The notes: generated by a model not told the origin, from the sequence alone. A DNA stretch of 19,321 bases from CAIKMD01 sp035605975 (GCA_035605975.1 DATNGG010000026.1:1-19321), one strand, 5' to 3'. Positions 1 to 8,514 are shown, counted from the first letter of the stretch. Program-made: numbers and translations.

Positions 1-150
1 TCCGGGTTCAATGGACCGACGATGGAGGAGCCACGCTGAGCAGCGGGCTTCAAAGCCCCAGGATGAGCCGGCCTCCCCATCGCCACCGCATCGGAAATCT
101 TACCCCATGCAGCGCGATCAGACTTACAAGGATGAGGTAGAACCGATTAC

Positions 151-238
151 GGCATCATCCATCGATGCCACGCTTCGCCATTCCTCATCCTGAGCGCGAG
201 CGCCGTCGAGGCGCGAGCAGTCGAAGGACGCGAGATGG
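151..238 (+). repeat. Dispersed palindromic intergenic repeat, copy 1
   Basis: This stretch has the same plan as the copy at 5623-5702. A short hairpin comes first (GGCATC at 151-156 pairing with GATGCC at 164-169). A second palindrome follows, running from TCCTGAGC (188-195) through a GC-rich inner stem to TCGAAGGACGCG (221-232), then GATGG. The shared TCCTGAGC...TCGAAGGAC core marks a REP-like element. It lies downstream of the accC stop and overlaps no convincing gene. The rest of 1-265 shows no supported coding region. A 60-codon plus-strand frame at 11-193 runs into the repeat and has no recognisable features. Confidence 0.7.
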
Positions 239-265
239 GTTTGCTGCGTGAAATGCGACCCGCCC

Positions 266-1606
<1,341 letters not shown>

Positions 1607-1630
1607 TGGGCGCGCCCGGCCTTCCGGCGT

Positions 1631-2080
1631 CTACTCGATCACCGCCAGCACCTGGCCGAATTCGACGGGTGCGCCGTTGGTGACGAGGATTTGCGCAACG
1701 CGCCCCGCGCGCGGCGCCGGGATCTGGTTCATCACCTTCATCGCCTCGATGATGAAGAGCGTCTGGCCTTCGCGCACCTGATCGCCCGCCTGGACGAAAG
1801 GCGGCGCGCCGGGCTGCGGGCTCAAATGACAAATGCCGACCATCGGCGCCTTGACCGCACCCGCCGGCTCGGCCGCGGCGATGGCGGGCGCGGCTGCGGC
1901 GGGGGTGGTCGCGACGATGACCGGCGCGGCCGGGGCGCTCGCGGCCGCGGCGCCGCGCGCAACGCGAATGCGCTTGTCGCCGACCGCGTATTCGATCTCG
2001 TTGAGCCCCGTCTCGTCGAGCAGCGCGGCGAGCGCGCGGACGAGATCGCCATCGACCGACAGGTCGTGCTTTGCTGCCAT
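1631..2080 (-). CDS. accB: Acetyl-CoA carboxylase, biotin carboxyl carrier protein
   Basis: This protein carries the biotin that shuttles CO2 from AccC to the carboxyltransferase. The 149-residue product has a conserved N-terminal region (residues 1-40), an Ala/Pro-rich flexible linker (about 42-72), and a C-terminal biotinyl domain. The biotin attachment motif is EAMKVMNQ, with the modified lysine at about residue 115. I chose the ATG at 2080 because AAGGA sits upstream at normal spacing and the family begins here. A longer reading to 2125 would overlap the end of aroQ and adds no conserved sequence. The start lies 10 bp after the aroQ stop, so translational coupling is likely. Confidence 0.96.
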   Translation of the reverse strand: MAAKHDLSVDGDLVRALAALLDETGLNEIEYAVGDKRIRVARGAAAASAPAAPVIVATTPAAAAPAIAAAEPAGAVKAPMVGICHLSPQPGAPPFVQAGDQVREGQTLFIIEAMKVMNQIPAPRAGRVAQILVTNGAPVEFGQVLAVIE

Positions 2081-2090
2081 GCCGGGGTCC

Positions 2091-2552
2091 TTAGGAATCC
2101 TTTTCAGCGCCTGCCTCGATGACATAGGCGATGGCGTCGAGCGCGAGCAGATAGGATTGGGCGCCGAAGCCGCAGATCACGCCGCGGGCGACGGCGCTGA
2201 TATGCGAATGACGGCGATAGCGCTCGCGCGCGAAGATGTTGCTCAAATGCACCTCGACCACCGGAAGCTCGGCGGCACGCAGCGCGTCGAGAATGGCGAT
2301 CGAGGAGTGGCTGAAGCCGCCGGCGTTGATGACGATGCCGTCGGCGCTGTCGCGCGCCTCCTGAATCCAATCGATCAGCTGGCCCTCGTGATTGGATTGG
2401 CGGAAATCGAGCGCGAGATCGAGCTGCGCCGCGCGCTCGAGGCAGGCTTCCTCGATATCGGCCAGGGTCTCGCGGCCATAGGTCTCGGGCTCGCGCACGC
2501 CCAAGAGATTGAGATTGGGTCCGTTGAGGACCAGGATCGTCGCGCCGGCCAC
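2091..2552 (-). CDS. aroQ: Type II 3-dehydroquinate dehydratase
   Basis: This enzyme dehydrates 3-dehydroquinate to 3-dehydroshikimate in aromatic amino acid synthesis. The 153 residues are the typical size of the small dodecameric type II enzyme. The signature NGPNLNLLG is at residues 10-18, the catalytic Tyr is at about 25 (EPETYG), the loop INAGGFSHSS is at 75-84, and the catalytic His is at about 102 in VHLSNIFARE. The start codon is GTG at 2552, preceded by GGGGAG at 5-nt spacing. It is first in the aroQ-accB-accC operon, an arrangement common in alphaproteobacteria that links chorismate and fatty acid supply. A candidate promoter lies at 2603-2631. Confidence 0.96.
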   Translation of the reverse strand: MAGATILVLNGPNLNLLGVREPETYGRETLADIEEACLERAAQLDLALDFRQSNHEGQLIDWIQEARDSADGIVINAGGFSHSSIAILDALRAAELPVVEVHLSNIFARERYRRHSHISAVARGVICGFGAQSYLLALDAIAYVIEAGAEKDS

Positions 2553-2602
2553 GCCAGCTCCCCGCCGTCTCGTGCTGCCCTTCGCAATCGAGAGCAGAGA
2601 GT

Positions 2603-2631
2603 CTTATAGCAAGCGTCGAGATAGCGGGCAA
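2603..2631 (-). promoter_or_regulatory. Candidate sigma-70 promoter of aroQ-accB-accC
   Basis: Reading the minus strand, TTGCCC (2631-2626) is followed by a 17-bp spacer and TATAAG (2608-2603). This predicts transcription starting near 2596 and a leader of about 45 nt before the GTG start of aroQ. Spacing is ideal and the match is moderate. Confidence 0.5.
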
Positions 2632-2656
2632 ACCAATCGGCCGCGCCGACCCTATA

Positions 2657-2662
2657 TATAAT
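2657..2662 (+). promoter_or_regulatory. Candidate -10 element of the pirin gene
   Basis: A perfect TATAAT lies in an AT-rich island (TATATATAAT) within GC-rich DNA, about 48 bp before the pirin start. No good -35 hexamer is present at 16-18 bp, so this promoter may need an activator. Confidence 0.4.
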
Positions 2663-2709
2663 GCGTCGGCGGTCGAGGATCGCTCGACCGCGGCAAGACA
2701 GGAGTTCCG

Positions 2710-3627
2710 ATGCCAATGCAAGCCCTCGACCTTGGCGCCGTCGATCCCGCGGCGAGCGCGCCGCCCGAAACCGTCATCGTGCCGCGCATTCGCGACCTCG
2801 GCGGCGGCTTCGAGGTGCGCCGCGTGCTGCCGGCGATGGAGCGGGGCATGGTCGGGCCCTTCGTGTTCTTCGACCAGATGGGCCCGATCGTGCTGAAGGG
2901 CGAGCAGGCGCTCGATGTGCGCCCGCATCCGCATATCGGGCTCGCGACCGTCACCTATCTCTTCTCGGGTGCGATCCTGCATCGCGACAGTATCGGCTCG
3001 GTCGCGCGGATCGAGCCCGGCGCCGTCAATTGGATGGTGGCGGGCAGAGGCATCGTCCATTCGGAGCGCACGCCCCAAGAGCTGCGCGCGCAAAGCTCCG
3101 ATCTCTTCGGCATCCAGCTTTGGGTCGGGCTGCCGCGCGAGCATGAGGAGACTGCGCCCTCCTTTACCCATGTCGATGCCGCCGATCTGCCGCTCCTCGA
3201 AGGCGAAGGCGTGACCTTGCGCGTCATCTTGGGCGAGGCTTACGGCGCCAAGGCGCCGGTGCCGGTGTTCTCGCCGATGGTCTATGCCGATGCGGCGCTG
3301 GCGCCGGGCGCGAAGCTCGCTCTGCCCGGACTTCACGCCGAGCGCGCGGTCTATATCGCCGAGGGCGCGGTCGAGGTGGCCGGCACGCGCTTCGAGGCCG
3401 GGCGGCTGTTGTTCTTTCCCGCCCGGGCGGATGTCGCGCTCAAGGCCAGCGGCCGCGCGCGGCTCCTGCTGTTGGGCGGCGAGCCCTTGGACGGGCCGCG
3501 GCACCTCTGGTGGAATTTCGTCGCGAGCTCGCCCGAGCGCATCGAGCGTGCCAAGGCGGATTGGCGCGCCGGCCGCTTCGCGCCGGTGCCGGGCGAGACC
3601 GAGTGGATCCCGCTTCCCGAAAAGTGA
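2710..3627 (+). CDS. Pirin family protein (bicupin)
   Basis: Pirins are two-domain cupins that bind one iron in the N-terminal barrel. Some bacterial members act as quercetin dioxygenases, others interact with metabolic enzymes. The 305-residue protein shows the pirin signature around residues 72-96 (HPHIGLATVTYLFSG...HRDS) and WMVAGRGIVHSE at 108-119. The likely iron ligands H73, H75, H117 and E119 are all kept. A weaker C-terminal cupin with LLLLGGEPLDGP follows. The ATG at 2710 is preceded by AGGAG; an ATG two codons later is an alternative. The gene is divergent from aroQ and convergent with the MarR gene. The family call is strong; the substrate cannot be told from sequence. Confidence 0.93.
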   Translation: MPMQALDLGAVDPAASAPPETVIVPRIRDLGGGFEVRRVLPAMERGMVGPFVFFDQMGPIVLKGEQALDVRPHPHIGLATVTYLFSGAILHRDSIGSVARIEPGAVNWMVAGRGIVHSERTPQELRAQSSDLFGIQLWVGLPREHEETAPSFTHVDAADLPLLEGEGVTLRVILGEAYGAKAPVPVFSPMVYADAALAPGAKLALPGLHAERAVYIAEGAVEVAGTRFEAGRLLFFPARADVALKASGRARLLLLGGEPLDGPRHLWWNFVASSPERIERAKADWRAGRFAPVPGETEWIPLPEK

Positions 3628-3655
3628 CGGCTAGCGATGCCCGCGCGGGCGACCC

Positions 3656-4177
3656 CTACTCGTCCTCGGCGGTTTCTTCTTCTCGCTCTTCGACGGGCGC
3701 GGGGCCGGTCTGGTCGAGATAGGCCTCGATGCGGGCAAGGGCGGCATCGAGACCCTGGCGATCATCGGGGCTCAGCGCCGCGAGCATCTCGGCCTCGACC
3801 GCCTGCACCAGCGGCACGATCTGGCGATAGACTTCCATGCCGCTCGCGGTGAGGGTAAGGATGGCGCGGCGGCGGTCCTGCGGATCCGCCTCGCGGGTGA
3901 TGTAGTTGGCCTTCAGCAGCTTGGCGACGGCGCGGCTGACGCGGACCTTGTCCATCGTCGTTTGCACGATGACGCTGTTGGCGCTCATCGCGCCGCGCTG
4001 GCCCAGCACCGCCATGGTGCGCCATTCGGGCGCCGTCAGCTTGAAGCGCTCGCCGTAGAACCGCGCGACTCGGCGCGTCAGCCGGTTGCTGAGCACGGTC
4101 AGGCGGAACGGGAGATATTTCCCCAGTTCGAAGCCGCGGCGCGGGCGCGCGAACACAGTCGTTGCTTCAGATGTCAT
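3656..4177 (-). CDS. MarR-family winged helix transcriptional regulator
   Basis: This is a DNA-binding dimeric regulator, usually a repressor released by a small phenolic or other ligand. In the 173-residue form the winged helix spans about residues 46-112: TAPEWRTMAVL, the recognition helix region MDKVRVSRAVAKLLKANYI, then the wing DPQDRRRAILTLT with the family's conserved D-x-R. The C-terminus is acidic (EEREEETAEDE). I chose the ATG at 4177. An open frame extends to 4324, but the added 49 residues are low-complexity and unlike the family. The Shine-Dalgarno sequence is poor. The gene is divergent from maiA, with a perfect inverted repeat between them, so it probably controls itself and/or maiA. 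The effector is unknown. Confidence 0.9.
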   Translation of the reverse strand: MTSEATTVFARPRRGFELGKYLPFRLTVLSNRLTRRVARFYGERFKLTAPEWRTMAVLGQRGAMSANSVIVQTTMDKVRVSRAVAKLLKANYITREADPQDRRRAILTLTASGMEVYRQIVPLVQAVEAEMLAALSPDDRQGLDAALARIEAYLDQTGPAPVEEREEETAEDE

Positions 4178-4337
4178 GGACCCTGTCCCGAATCGTTGAC
4201 GAGGACCGGCATGCCGGTCGGATTGACCCGGCGGCCCGCTGGGGTGGCCTGGGCCGCTTTTGCCGGAAACACTTTTTATGCGCCCTCTCGCTCGTGCGCC
4301 GGTTGCGCTCGCAACGGGTAGCACGCCTCAATTTCTG

Positions 4338-4354
4338 GTACCGTACAACGGTAC
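4338..4354. promoter_or_regulatory. Candidate operator between the MarR gene and maiA
   Basis: GTACCGT (4338-4344) and ACGGTAC (4348-4354) form a perfect 7-bp inverted repeat around the 3-bp centre ACA. It lies 160 bp upstream of the MarR start and 114 bp upstream of the maiA start, in one of the few AT-richer patches here. The size and symmetry suit a dimeric winged-helix regulator. Assignment to the adjacent MarR protein is inferred from position. Confidence 0.55.
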
Positions 4355-4468
4355 AACATTTCCTGCCCCCCGTGAGTAAAATTTCAGGGAAGAGGTGCCG
4401 GGCTTGACGCGGGGCCGCCGCGGCGCAGAGTTGCGGGAATCGGCATTCAAATCCATAGGAATCGGGCG

Positions 4469-5113
4469 ATGAAGCTTTACGGCTATTTCCGGTCCTCGGC
4501 GGCGTTTCGGGTGCGCATCGCCTTGAACCTCAAGGGTATCCCTTATGAGCAGGCCTTCATCCATCTGCGCCGGAACGACCAGCGCTCGCCCCAATACCTG
4601 AAGCTCAACCCCCAGGGGCTGGTCCCCGCCCTGATCGATGGTGGGCAGGTGCTCTCGCAATCGCTGGCGATCGTCGAATATCTGGAGGAGACCCACCCCG
4701 AGCCGGCGCTGCTGCCGCGCGACCCGGGGGCCCGCGCGCGCGTCCGCTCGCTCGCCCAGGCGATCGCCTGCGATATCCATCCGATCGACAATCTGCGCGT
4801 GTTGCGCTACCTCGCCAAGCCCATGGGGCTCGATGCGGCGCAGGTCGAGACCTGGTTCAATCACTGGATCAAGGAAGGCTTCGACGGCATCGAGCCGATC
4901 CTCGCTTCGGACGGCAAGGCGGGACGGTTCTGCCACGGCGATCAGCCCGGCCTTGCCGATCTCTGCCTCGTGCCGCAGGTCTTCAACGCCAAGCGCTATC
5001 CGAGCTTCGACTTGAAGCCCTATCCCGCGATCATGCGCATCTTCGATGAATGCATGAAGCTCTCGGCCTTCGATCGCGCCGCGCCCGAGAATCAGCCCGA
5101 CGCCGAACCGTGA
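4469..5113 (+). CDS. maiA: Maleylacetoacetate isomerase / zeta-class glutathione S-transferase
   Basis: The zeta-class enzyme isomerises maleylacetoacetate to fumarylacetoacetate with glutathione in tyrosine/homogentisate breakdown. Relatives act on maleylpyruvate. The 214 residues match the family. The N-terminal thioredoxin fold carries MKLYGYFRSSAAFRVRIALNLKG, where RSS...RVR is the zeta signature. The usual SSCxWRVR cysteine is Ala here (SSAAFRVR), a change also seen in other bacterial members. NPQGLVPAL and the glutathione-contacting QSLAIVEYLEE follow, then the helical domain with ACDIHPIDNLRVL and GLADLCLVPQVFNA. TAGGA precedes the ATG. The homogentisate pathway partners (hpd, hmgA, fahA) are not in the window, so the physiological substrate is uncertain. 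Confidence 0.9.
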   Translation: MKLYGYFRSSAAFRVRIALNLKGIPYEQAFIHLRRNDQRSPQYLKLNPQGLVPALIDGGQVLSQSLAIVEYLEETHPEPALLPRDPGARARVRSLAQAIACDIHPIDNLRVLRYLAKPMGLDAAQVETWFNHWIKEGFDGIEPILASDGKAGRFCHGDQPGLADLCLVPQVFNAKRYPSFDLKPYPAIMRIFDECMKLSAFDRAAPENQPDAEP

Positions 5114-5190
5114 CCTGATCTTTCGGCCGCCGCCATCCAATTGCCATCAATCACGGCGCATGATGGTTGGGGCACAGAAGGAGGACGGCC

Positions 5191-5556
5191 ATGGGAAATC
5201 CATTCGTTCACATCGAGCTCGCGACCAACGATCTCGACAAGGCGAAGTCATTCTACGGCGCGCTGTTCGATTGGGAGATGAAGGACGAGGCGATGGGCGG
5301 CGGCATGAGCTACACCATCATCCGCGTCGGCCAGGGCACCGGCGGCGGGATGATGAAGCAGATGATGCCGGGCGCGCCCTCGGCCTGGATGCCCTATGTC
5401 GATGTCGCCGATATTCGTGCCGCGACCGACAAGGCGAAATCGCTCGGCGCCAAGGTGATGCGCGATGTGATGCCGGTGATGGAGGAAGGCTTCATCGCCA
5501 TCATCACCGATCCGACCGGCGCGCATCTCGGCCTGTGGCAGGCACGGAAGAAGTAG
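5191..5556 (+). CDS. VOC-family (glyoxalase/bleomycin resistance fold) protein
   Basis: This is a 121-residue single-domain vicinal oxygen chelate protein. Such proteins are metal enzymes or binding proteins acting on small molecules, and the activity here cannot be assigned. It opens with NPFVHIELATNDLDKAKSFYGALFDWEM, the typical first beta-alpha unit. A second unit follows (AWMPYVDVADIRAATDKAKSLGAKV), ending DPTGAHLGLWQ. A Met/Gly-rich loop (GTGGGMMKQMMPG) sits between the halves. The ATG at 5191 has a strong AAGGAGG upstream, which rules out the longer reading from 5167. It begins 77 bp after maiA in the same direction, so it may be co-transcribed and under the same MarR control. Confidence 0.9.
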   Translation: MGNPFVHIELATNDLDKAKSFYGALFDWEMKDEAMGGGMSYTIIRVGQGTGGGMMKQMMPGAPSAWMPYVDVADIRAATDKAKSLGAKVMRDVMPVMEEGFIAIITDPTGAHLGLWQARKK

Positions 5557-5568
5557 CGCCGCGCGACG

Positions 5569-5715
5569 CTGCAGCGGCGTTGTGCGTCCTTCGACAAGCT
5601 CAGGACGAGGGCGATTTCTCATGGCATCGAAAGTCGATGCCGCAATTACATCCACCTTATCCTGAGCGCGCGGGAAGCGCGCAGTCGAAGGACGCGCGAT
5701 GGCGTTGCAGCGGAC
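5569..5715. repeat. Composite inverted palindromic repeat (REP pair with central hairpin)
   Basis: The left arm contains CGCTGCAGCGGCGTTG (5569 onward) and GTCCTTCGAC...GCTCAGGAC (5586-5606). The right arm carries the reverse: TCCTGAGC (5660-5667), an inner GCGC stem, TCGAAGGACGCGCGATGG, then GCGTTGCAGCGGACGCTGC. In the middle is a perfect hairpin, GGCATCGA (5623-5630) and TCGATGCC (5634-5641). The structure fills the gap between the convergent VOC and copper ATPase genes. Such paired elements often shape mRNA 3' ends. The right half is repeated at 151-238. Confidence 0.75.
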
Positions 5716-5727
5716 GCTGCACTCGGA

Positions 5728-8073
5728 CTAAAGCCGCACCCGCCGCAAACGCAGCGCGTTGCCGATCACGGTGACGGAGCTGAGGCTCATCGCTGCGCTG
5801 GCGATCATCGGGTTGAGTAGCAGGCCCCAAAGCGGATAGAGCACGCCCGCCGCGATCGGAATGGCGAGCGCGTTGAAGACGAAGGCAAAGAACAGATTCT
5901 GGCGAATGTTGCGCATCGCCGCGCGCGAGAGGTGCCGCGCGCGCAGGATGCCGGCGAGATCGCCTTTGACCAAAGTCACGCCCGCGCTTTCAAGCGCGAC
6001 ATCGGCGCCCGTGCCCATGGCGATGCCGACATCCGCCGCGGCGAGCGCCGGCGCGTCGTTGACGCCATCGCCCGCCATGGCGACGACCCGGCCCTCGCCG
6101 CGATAGCGGGCGATCAGCGCGGCCTTGCGCTCGGGCAGAAGCTCGGCCTTGACCTCATCGATGCCGAGACGCGTCGCGACACTCTGTGCGGTCGCGCGGT
6201 TGTCGCCGCTCGCCATGACGAGGCGGACGCCGTCGGCGCGCAAAGCCGCGATCGCGTCCGCGGCACCGTCTTTGATCGGATCGGCGACGGCGAGAAACCC
6301 GGCGAGCTTGCCATCGATCGCCGCGAACATCACGGTGTCGCCTTGGAGGCGGCGCTCCTTTCCCGCGCGCGGCAAGGCCTCGGCGCCGATGCCGAGGCTT
6401 TCCATGAGCGCGAGATTGCCGATGGCAATGCGCTTTCCCTCGACCGTGCCGATGACGCCCTTTCCCGTCTCGGCGCGGAAATCCTGCGCGTCGGCGAGCG
6501 CGATCCCGCGTTCCTCCGCGCCTTTGACGATGGCGCGGCTCAACGGGTGTTCGCTGCCGCGCTCGAGCGAGGCGGCGAGGCGGAGCAGCGCGCTCTCCTC
6601 GAAGCCCGGCTCGGCGCCGATTGCGGCGAAGCGCGGCCTGCCCTCGGTCAAGGTTCCGGTCTTGTCGACGACCACCGTGTCGATCTCGGCGAGGCGCTGC
6701 AGCGCCTCGGCGTCGCGGAAGAGCACGCCGGCGCGCGCGCCGCGGCCGGTGCCGACCATGATCGACATCGGCGTGGCGAGACCGAGCGCGCAGGGGCAGG
6801 CGATGATCAGCACCGCCACGGCATTGACCAGCGCGAAGGCAAAGGCGGGCTCGGGGCCGAAGAAGGTCCAAGCGATCGCGGTCGCAATGGCAACGGCGAT
6901 CACCGCCGGCACGAACCAGGACGCAACCTTGTCGGCAAGGCTTTGGATCGGTGCGCGGCTGCGCTGCGCCTGCGCCACAACGGCCACGATTTGCGCGAGG
7001 AGCGTATCCTTGCCGACGCGCTCGGCGCGCATGACGAAGCTGCCGGTCGTGTTGAGCGTCGCGCCCGTCACCTTGCCGCCCGCTGCCTTGTCGACCGGCA
7101 TGGGCTCGCCGGTGATCATCGATTCATCGACCGCGCTCGCGCCTTCGAGCACGACGCCATCGACTGGCACTTTCTCGCCCGGCCGCACGCGCAACCGGTC
7201 GCCGCGCGCGATCGAATCGAGCGGCACGTCGCGCTCGCCTTCGGCGGAGATGAGGCGCGCGGTCTTGGGCGCGAGATCGAGCAAAGCGCGGATCGCGCTG
7301 CCGGTCGCGGCGCGGGCGCGCAATTCCAGCACCTGGCCCAAGAGGACGAGCACCGTGATAATCGCCGCCGCCTCGAAATAGACCGGCACTGCGCCATGCA
7401 TGCCGCGGAACGAAGCCGGGAAGAGCTCCGGAAAGAAGAGCGCGACGAGGCTGTCGAGATAGGCGATGCCGGTGCCGAGCGCGATGAGGGTGAACATGTT
7501 GAGGCTGCGATGGACGAGCGATGCCCAGCCGCGCGCGAAGAGCGGCGCGCCGGCCCAGAGCACCACCGGGCTCGCGAAGAGAAACTGCAGCCAGGGCAGG
7601 CGCTCGCCGGCCATGGCGAGACCGAGGACCGGCACCGCGAGGACAAGGCCGATCCAAAACCGCCGCGTCATGTCGGCGAGCTCGGGATTGCTCGCCTCGG
7701 CGGGCTCCGGATGCAAAGGCTCGAGCGCCATGCCGCAGATCGGGCAGGGGCCCGGTTTGTCGCTGCGGATCTCGGGATGCATCGGGCAGGTCCAGATCGC
7801 GCCGGGGATTTCGGTCTGCGCGGCTGCGGGCGCTTCTTTTATTTCGCTGGGCGCCGCTCCCCCGGCCTGGAGATACTTCAGGGGATCGGCGAGGAATTTC
7901 TCGCGGCACTTGCCGCCGCAGAAGAAATAGTCTTGGCCCTGCTGGCGCGCGCGATGCGGCGTCTTCGCGGGATCGACGCTCATGCCGCAGACGACGTCCT
8001 TGACCTTGGCGCCGCCTTCGGGCGCGGGGGCGTGCGAGTGGGAATGCGGTCCGGCATCGCTCACGAGGTTCAT
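5728..8073 (-). CDS. copA: Copper-translocating P1B-type ATPase with YHS and CPMHP metal-binding domains
   Basis: This inner-membrane pump exports Cu(I) from the cytoplasm using ATP. In the 781-residue frame, a His-rich start (HSHSH, 10-14) leads into a YHS domain (about 24-70, with VCGM and YFFCGGKC). A short zinc-ribbon-like motif, WTCPMHPEI...PCPICGMALEP (94-119), follows. There are no HMA domains. Eight membrane helices begin near 138. Hallmarks are TGEP (321-324), the CPC transport motif at 426-428, DKTGT with phosphorylated Asp470, the HP motif (509-510) and GDGVND (668-673). The last helices carry FNALAIP and MSLSSV, the Cu(I)-type pattern. The ATG at 8073 directly abuts GAAGG, so the in-frame GTG at 8064, nine bases on, may be the true start. 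Divergent csoR and a shared operator support copper control. Confidence 0.96.
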   Translation of the reverse strand: MNLVSDAGPHSHSHAPAPEGGAKVKDVVCGMSVDPAKTPHRARQQGQDYFFCGGKCREKFLADPLKYLQAGGAAPSEIKEAPAAAQTEIPGAIWTCPMHPEIRSDKPGPCPICGMALEPLHPEPAEASNPELADMTRRFWIGLVLAVPVLGLAMAGERLPWLQFLFASPVVLWAGAPLFARGWASLVHRSLNMFTLIALGTGIAYLDSLVALFFPELFPASFRGMHGAVPVYFEAAAIITVLVLLGQVLELRARAATGSAIRALLDLAPKTARLISAEGERDVPLDSIARGDRLRVRPGEKVPVDGVVLEGASAVDESMITGEPMPVDKAAGGKVTGATLNTTGSFVMRAERVGKDTLLAQIVAVVAQAQRSRAPIQSLADKVASWFVPAVIAVAIATAIAWTFFGPEPAFAFALVNAVAVLIIACPCALGLATPMSIMVGTGRGARAGVLFRDAEALQRLAEIDTVVVDKTGTLTEGRPRFAAIGAEPGFEESALLRLAASLERGSEHPLSRAIVKGAEERGIALADAQDFRAETGKGVIGTVEGKRIAIGNLALMESLGIGAEALPRAGKERRLQGDTVMFAAIDGKLAGFLAVADPIKDGAADAIAALRADGVRLVMASGDNRATAQSVATRLGIDEVKAELLPERKAALIARYRGEGRVVAMAGDGVNDAPALAAADVGIAMGTGADVALESAGVTLVKGDLAGILRARHLSRAAMRNIRQNLFFAFVFNALAIPIAAGVLYPLWGLLLNPMIASAAMSLSSVTVIGNALRLRRVRL

Positions 8074-8083
8074 CCTTCAGGGG

Positions 8084-8110
8084 TTGCCTTATACCCTACC
8101 AGGGTATAGT
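8084..8110 (+). promoter_or_regulatory. Candidate csoR promoter overlapping the operator
   Basis: TTGCCT (8084-8089) and TATAGT (8105-8110) are separated by 15 bp, slightly short. Transcription would begin near 8117, downstream of the first possible csoR ATG, which raises the question of a leaderless message starting at ATG 8120. Confidence 0.4.
8090..8108. promoter_or_regulatory. CsoR-type operator shared by copA and csoR
   Basis: TATACCCT (8090-8097) and AGGGTATA (8101-8108) form a perfect 8-bp inverted repeat around ACC. The TACCC...GGGTA core is the form known for CsoR operators. It fills half of the 37 bp between the two divergent starts. Its arms contain -10-like hexamers for both directions: TATAGT (8105-8110, plus) and TATAAG (8093-8088, minus). 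CsoR bound here would block both promoters. Confidence 0.85.
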
Positions 8111-8395
8111 ATGGAGCGCATGAGAGACCCCGTCAAGAAGTCCGCCGCTCAGCGCCTCAGCCGCATCGAAGGCCAGGTGCGCGGCGTCGCGCGCATGATT
8201 GCCGAGGACCGCTACTGCATCGACGTGCTCCATCAGGTCGAGGCGGTGAAGGCGGCGCTCAAAAAGCTCGAGGACGAGATTCTGCGGGATCATATCGAGC
8301 ATTGCGTCGAGCACGCGATCGCCTCGGGAGACCGCAAGGATCAGCGGCGCAAGGTCGCCGAGCTCGTGCAGGTCTTGGGCCACATCACCTCGTGA
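8111..8395 (+). CDS. csoR: CsoR-type copper-sensing transcriptional repressor
   Basis: This small all-helical repressor releases DNA when Cu(I) binds. In the 94-residue form the three copper ligands of the family fall exactly at Cys36, His61 and Cys65 (RYCID...RDHIEHC), matching the spacing in characterised CsoR. The N-terminal helix motif is RLSRIEGQVRGVARMI. These ligands separate it from the formaldehyde (FrmR) and nickel (RcnR) members of the family. The ATG at 8111 has only AGGG six bases upstream, inside the operator. An ATG at 8120 is the alternative and would remove three residues. The frame is open further upstream to 7982, but that would run through the operator and into copA. It is divergent from copA and surely regulates it. 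Confidence 0.95.
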   Translation: MERMRDPVKKSAAQRLSRIEGQVRGVARMIAEDRYCIDVLHQVEAVKAALKKLEDEILRDHIEHCVEHAIASGDRKDQRRKVAELVQVLGHITS

Positions 8396-8514
8396 GAGCG
8401 AGCCATTTCCGAGTAAGATGCGCGTTCAGGCGACGCCGCGTCTTGCGCTAAATCAATTCTCGCCTCGCCGAAATCGCTACCCTCGTTTTATCGATCAATC
8501 GAAGGAGGGCAGCG
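8396..8514. other. Intergenic region between csoR and the Met-rich protein
   Basis: These 119 bp contain a strong Shine-Dalgarno sequence (AAGGAGG, 8502-8508) for the next gene and a moderately AT-rich stretch around 8484-8500. No copy of the CsoR palindrome is present, so the downstream gene either reads through from csoR or has a promoter I cannot define. No terminator hairpin is apparent. Confidence 0.5.

Noticed and set aside
11..193. A 60-codon plus-strand frame at the left edge
   Set aside because: No family match that I recognise, no convincing ribosome binding site, and it ends inside the palindromic repeat.
3656..4324. A 222-residue reading of the MarR gene
   Set aside because: The 49 extra N-terminal residues are low-complexity, unlike the family, and would take up most of the regulatory region.
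4404..4409. TTGACG as the -35 of a maiA promoter
   Set aside because: No acceptable -10 hexamer follows at 16-18 bp.
5932..8109. A 725-codon plus-strand frame opposite copA
   Set aside because: It is antisense to the complete ATPase, runs through the CsoR operator, and has an Arg/Ala/Asp-rich composition typical of shadow frames.
8479..8484. TACCCT upstream of the Met-rich gene as a second CsoR site
   Set aside because: Only one half-site is present, with no inverted partner at the right spacing.
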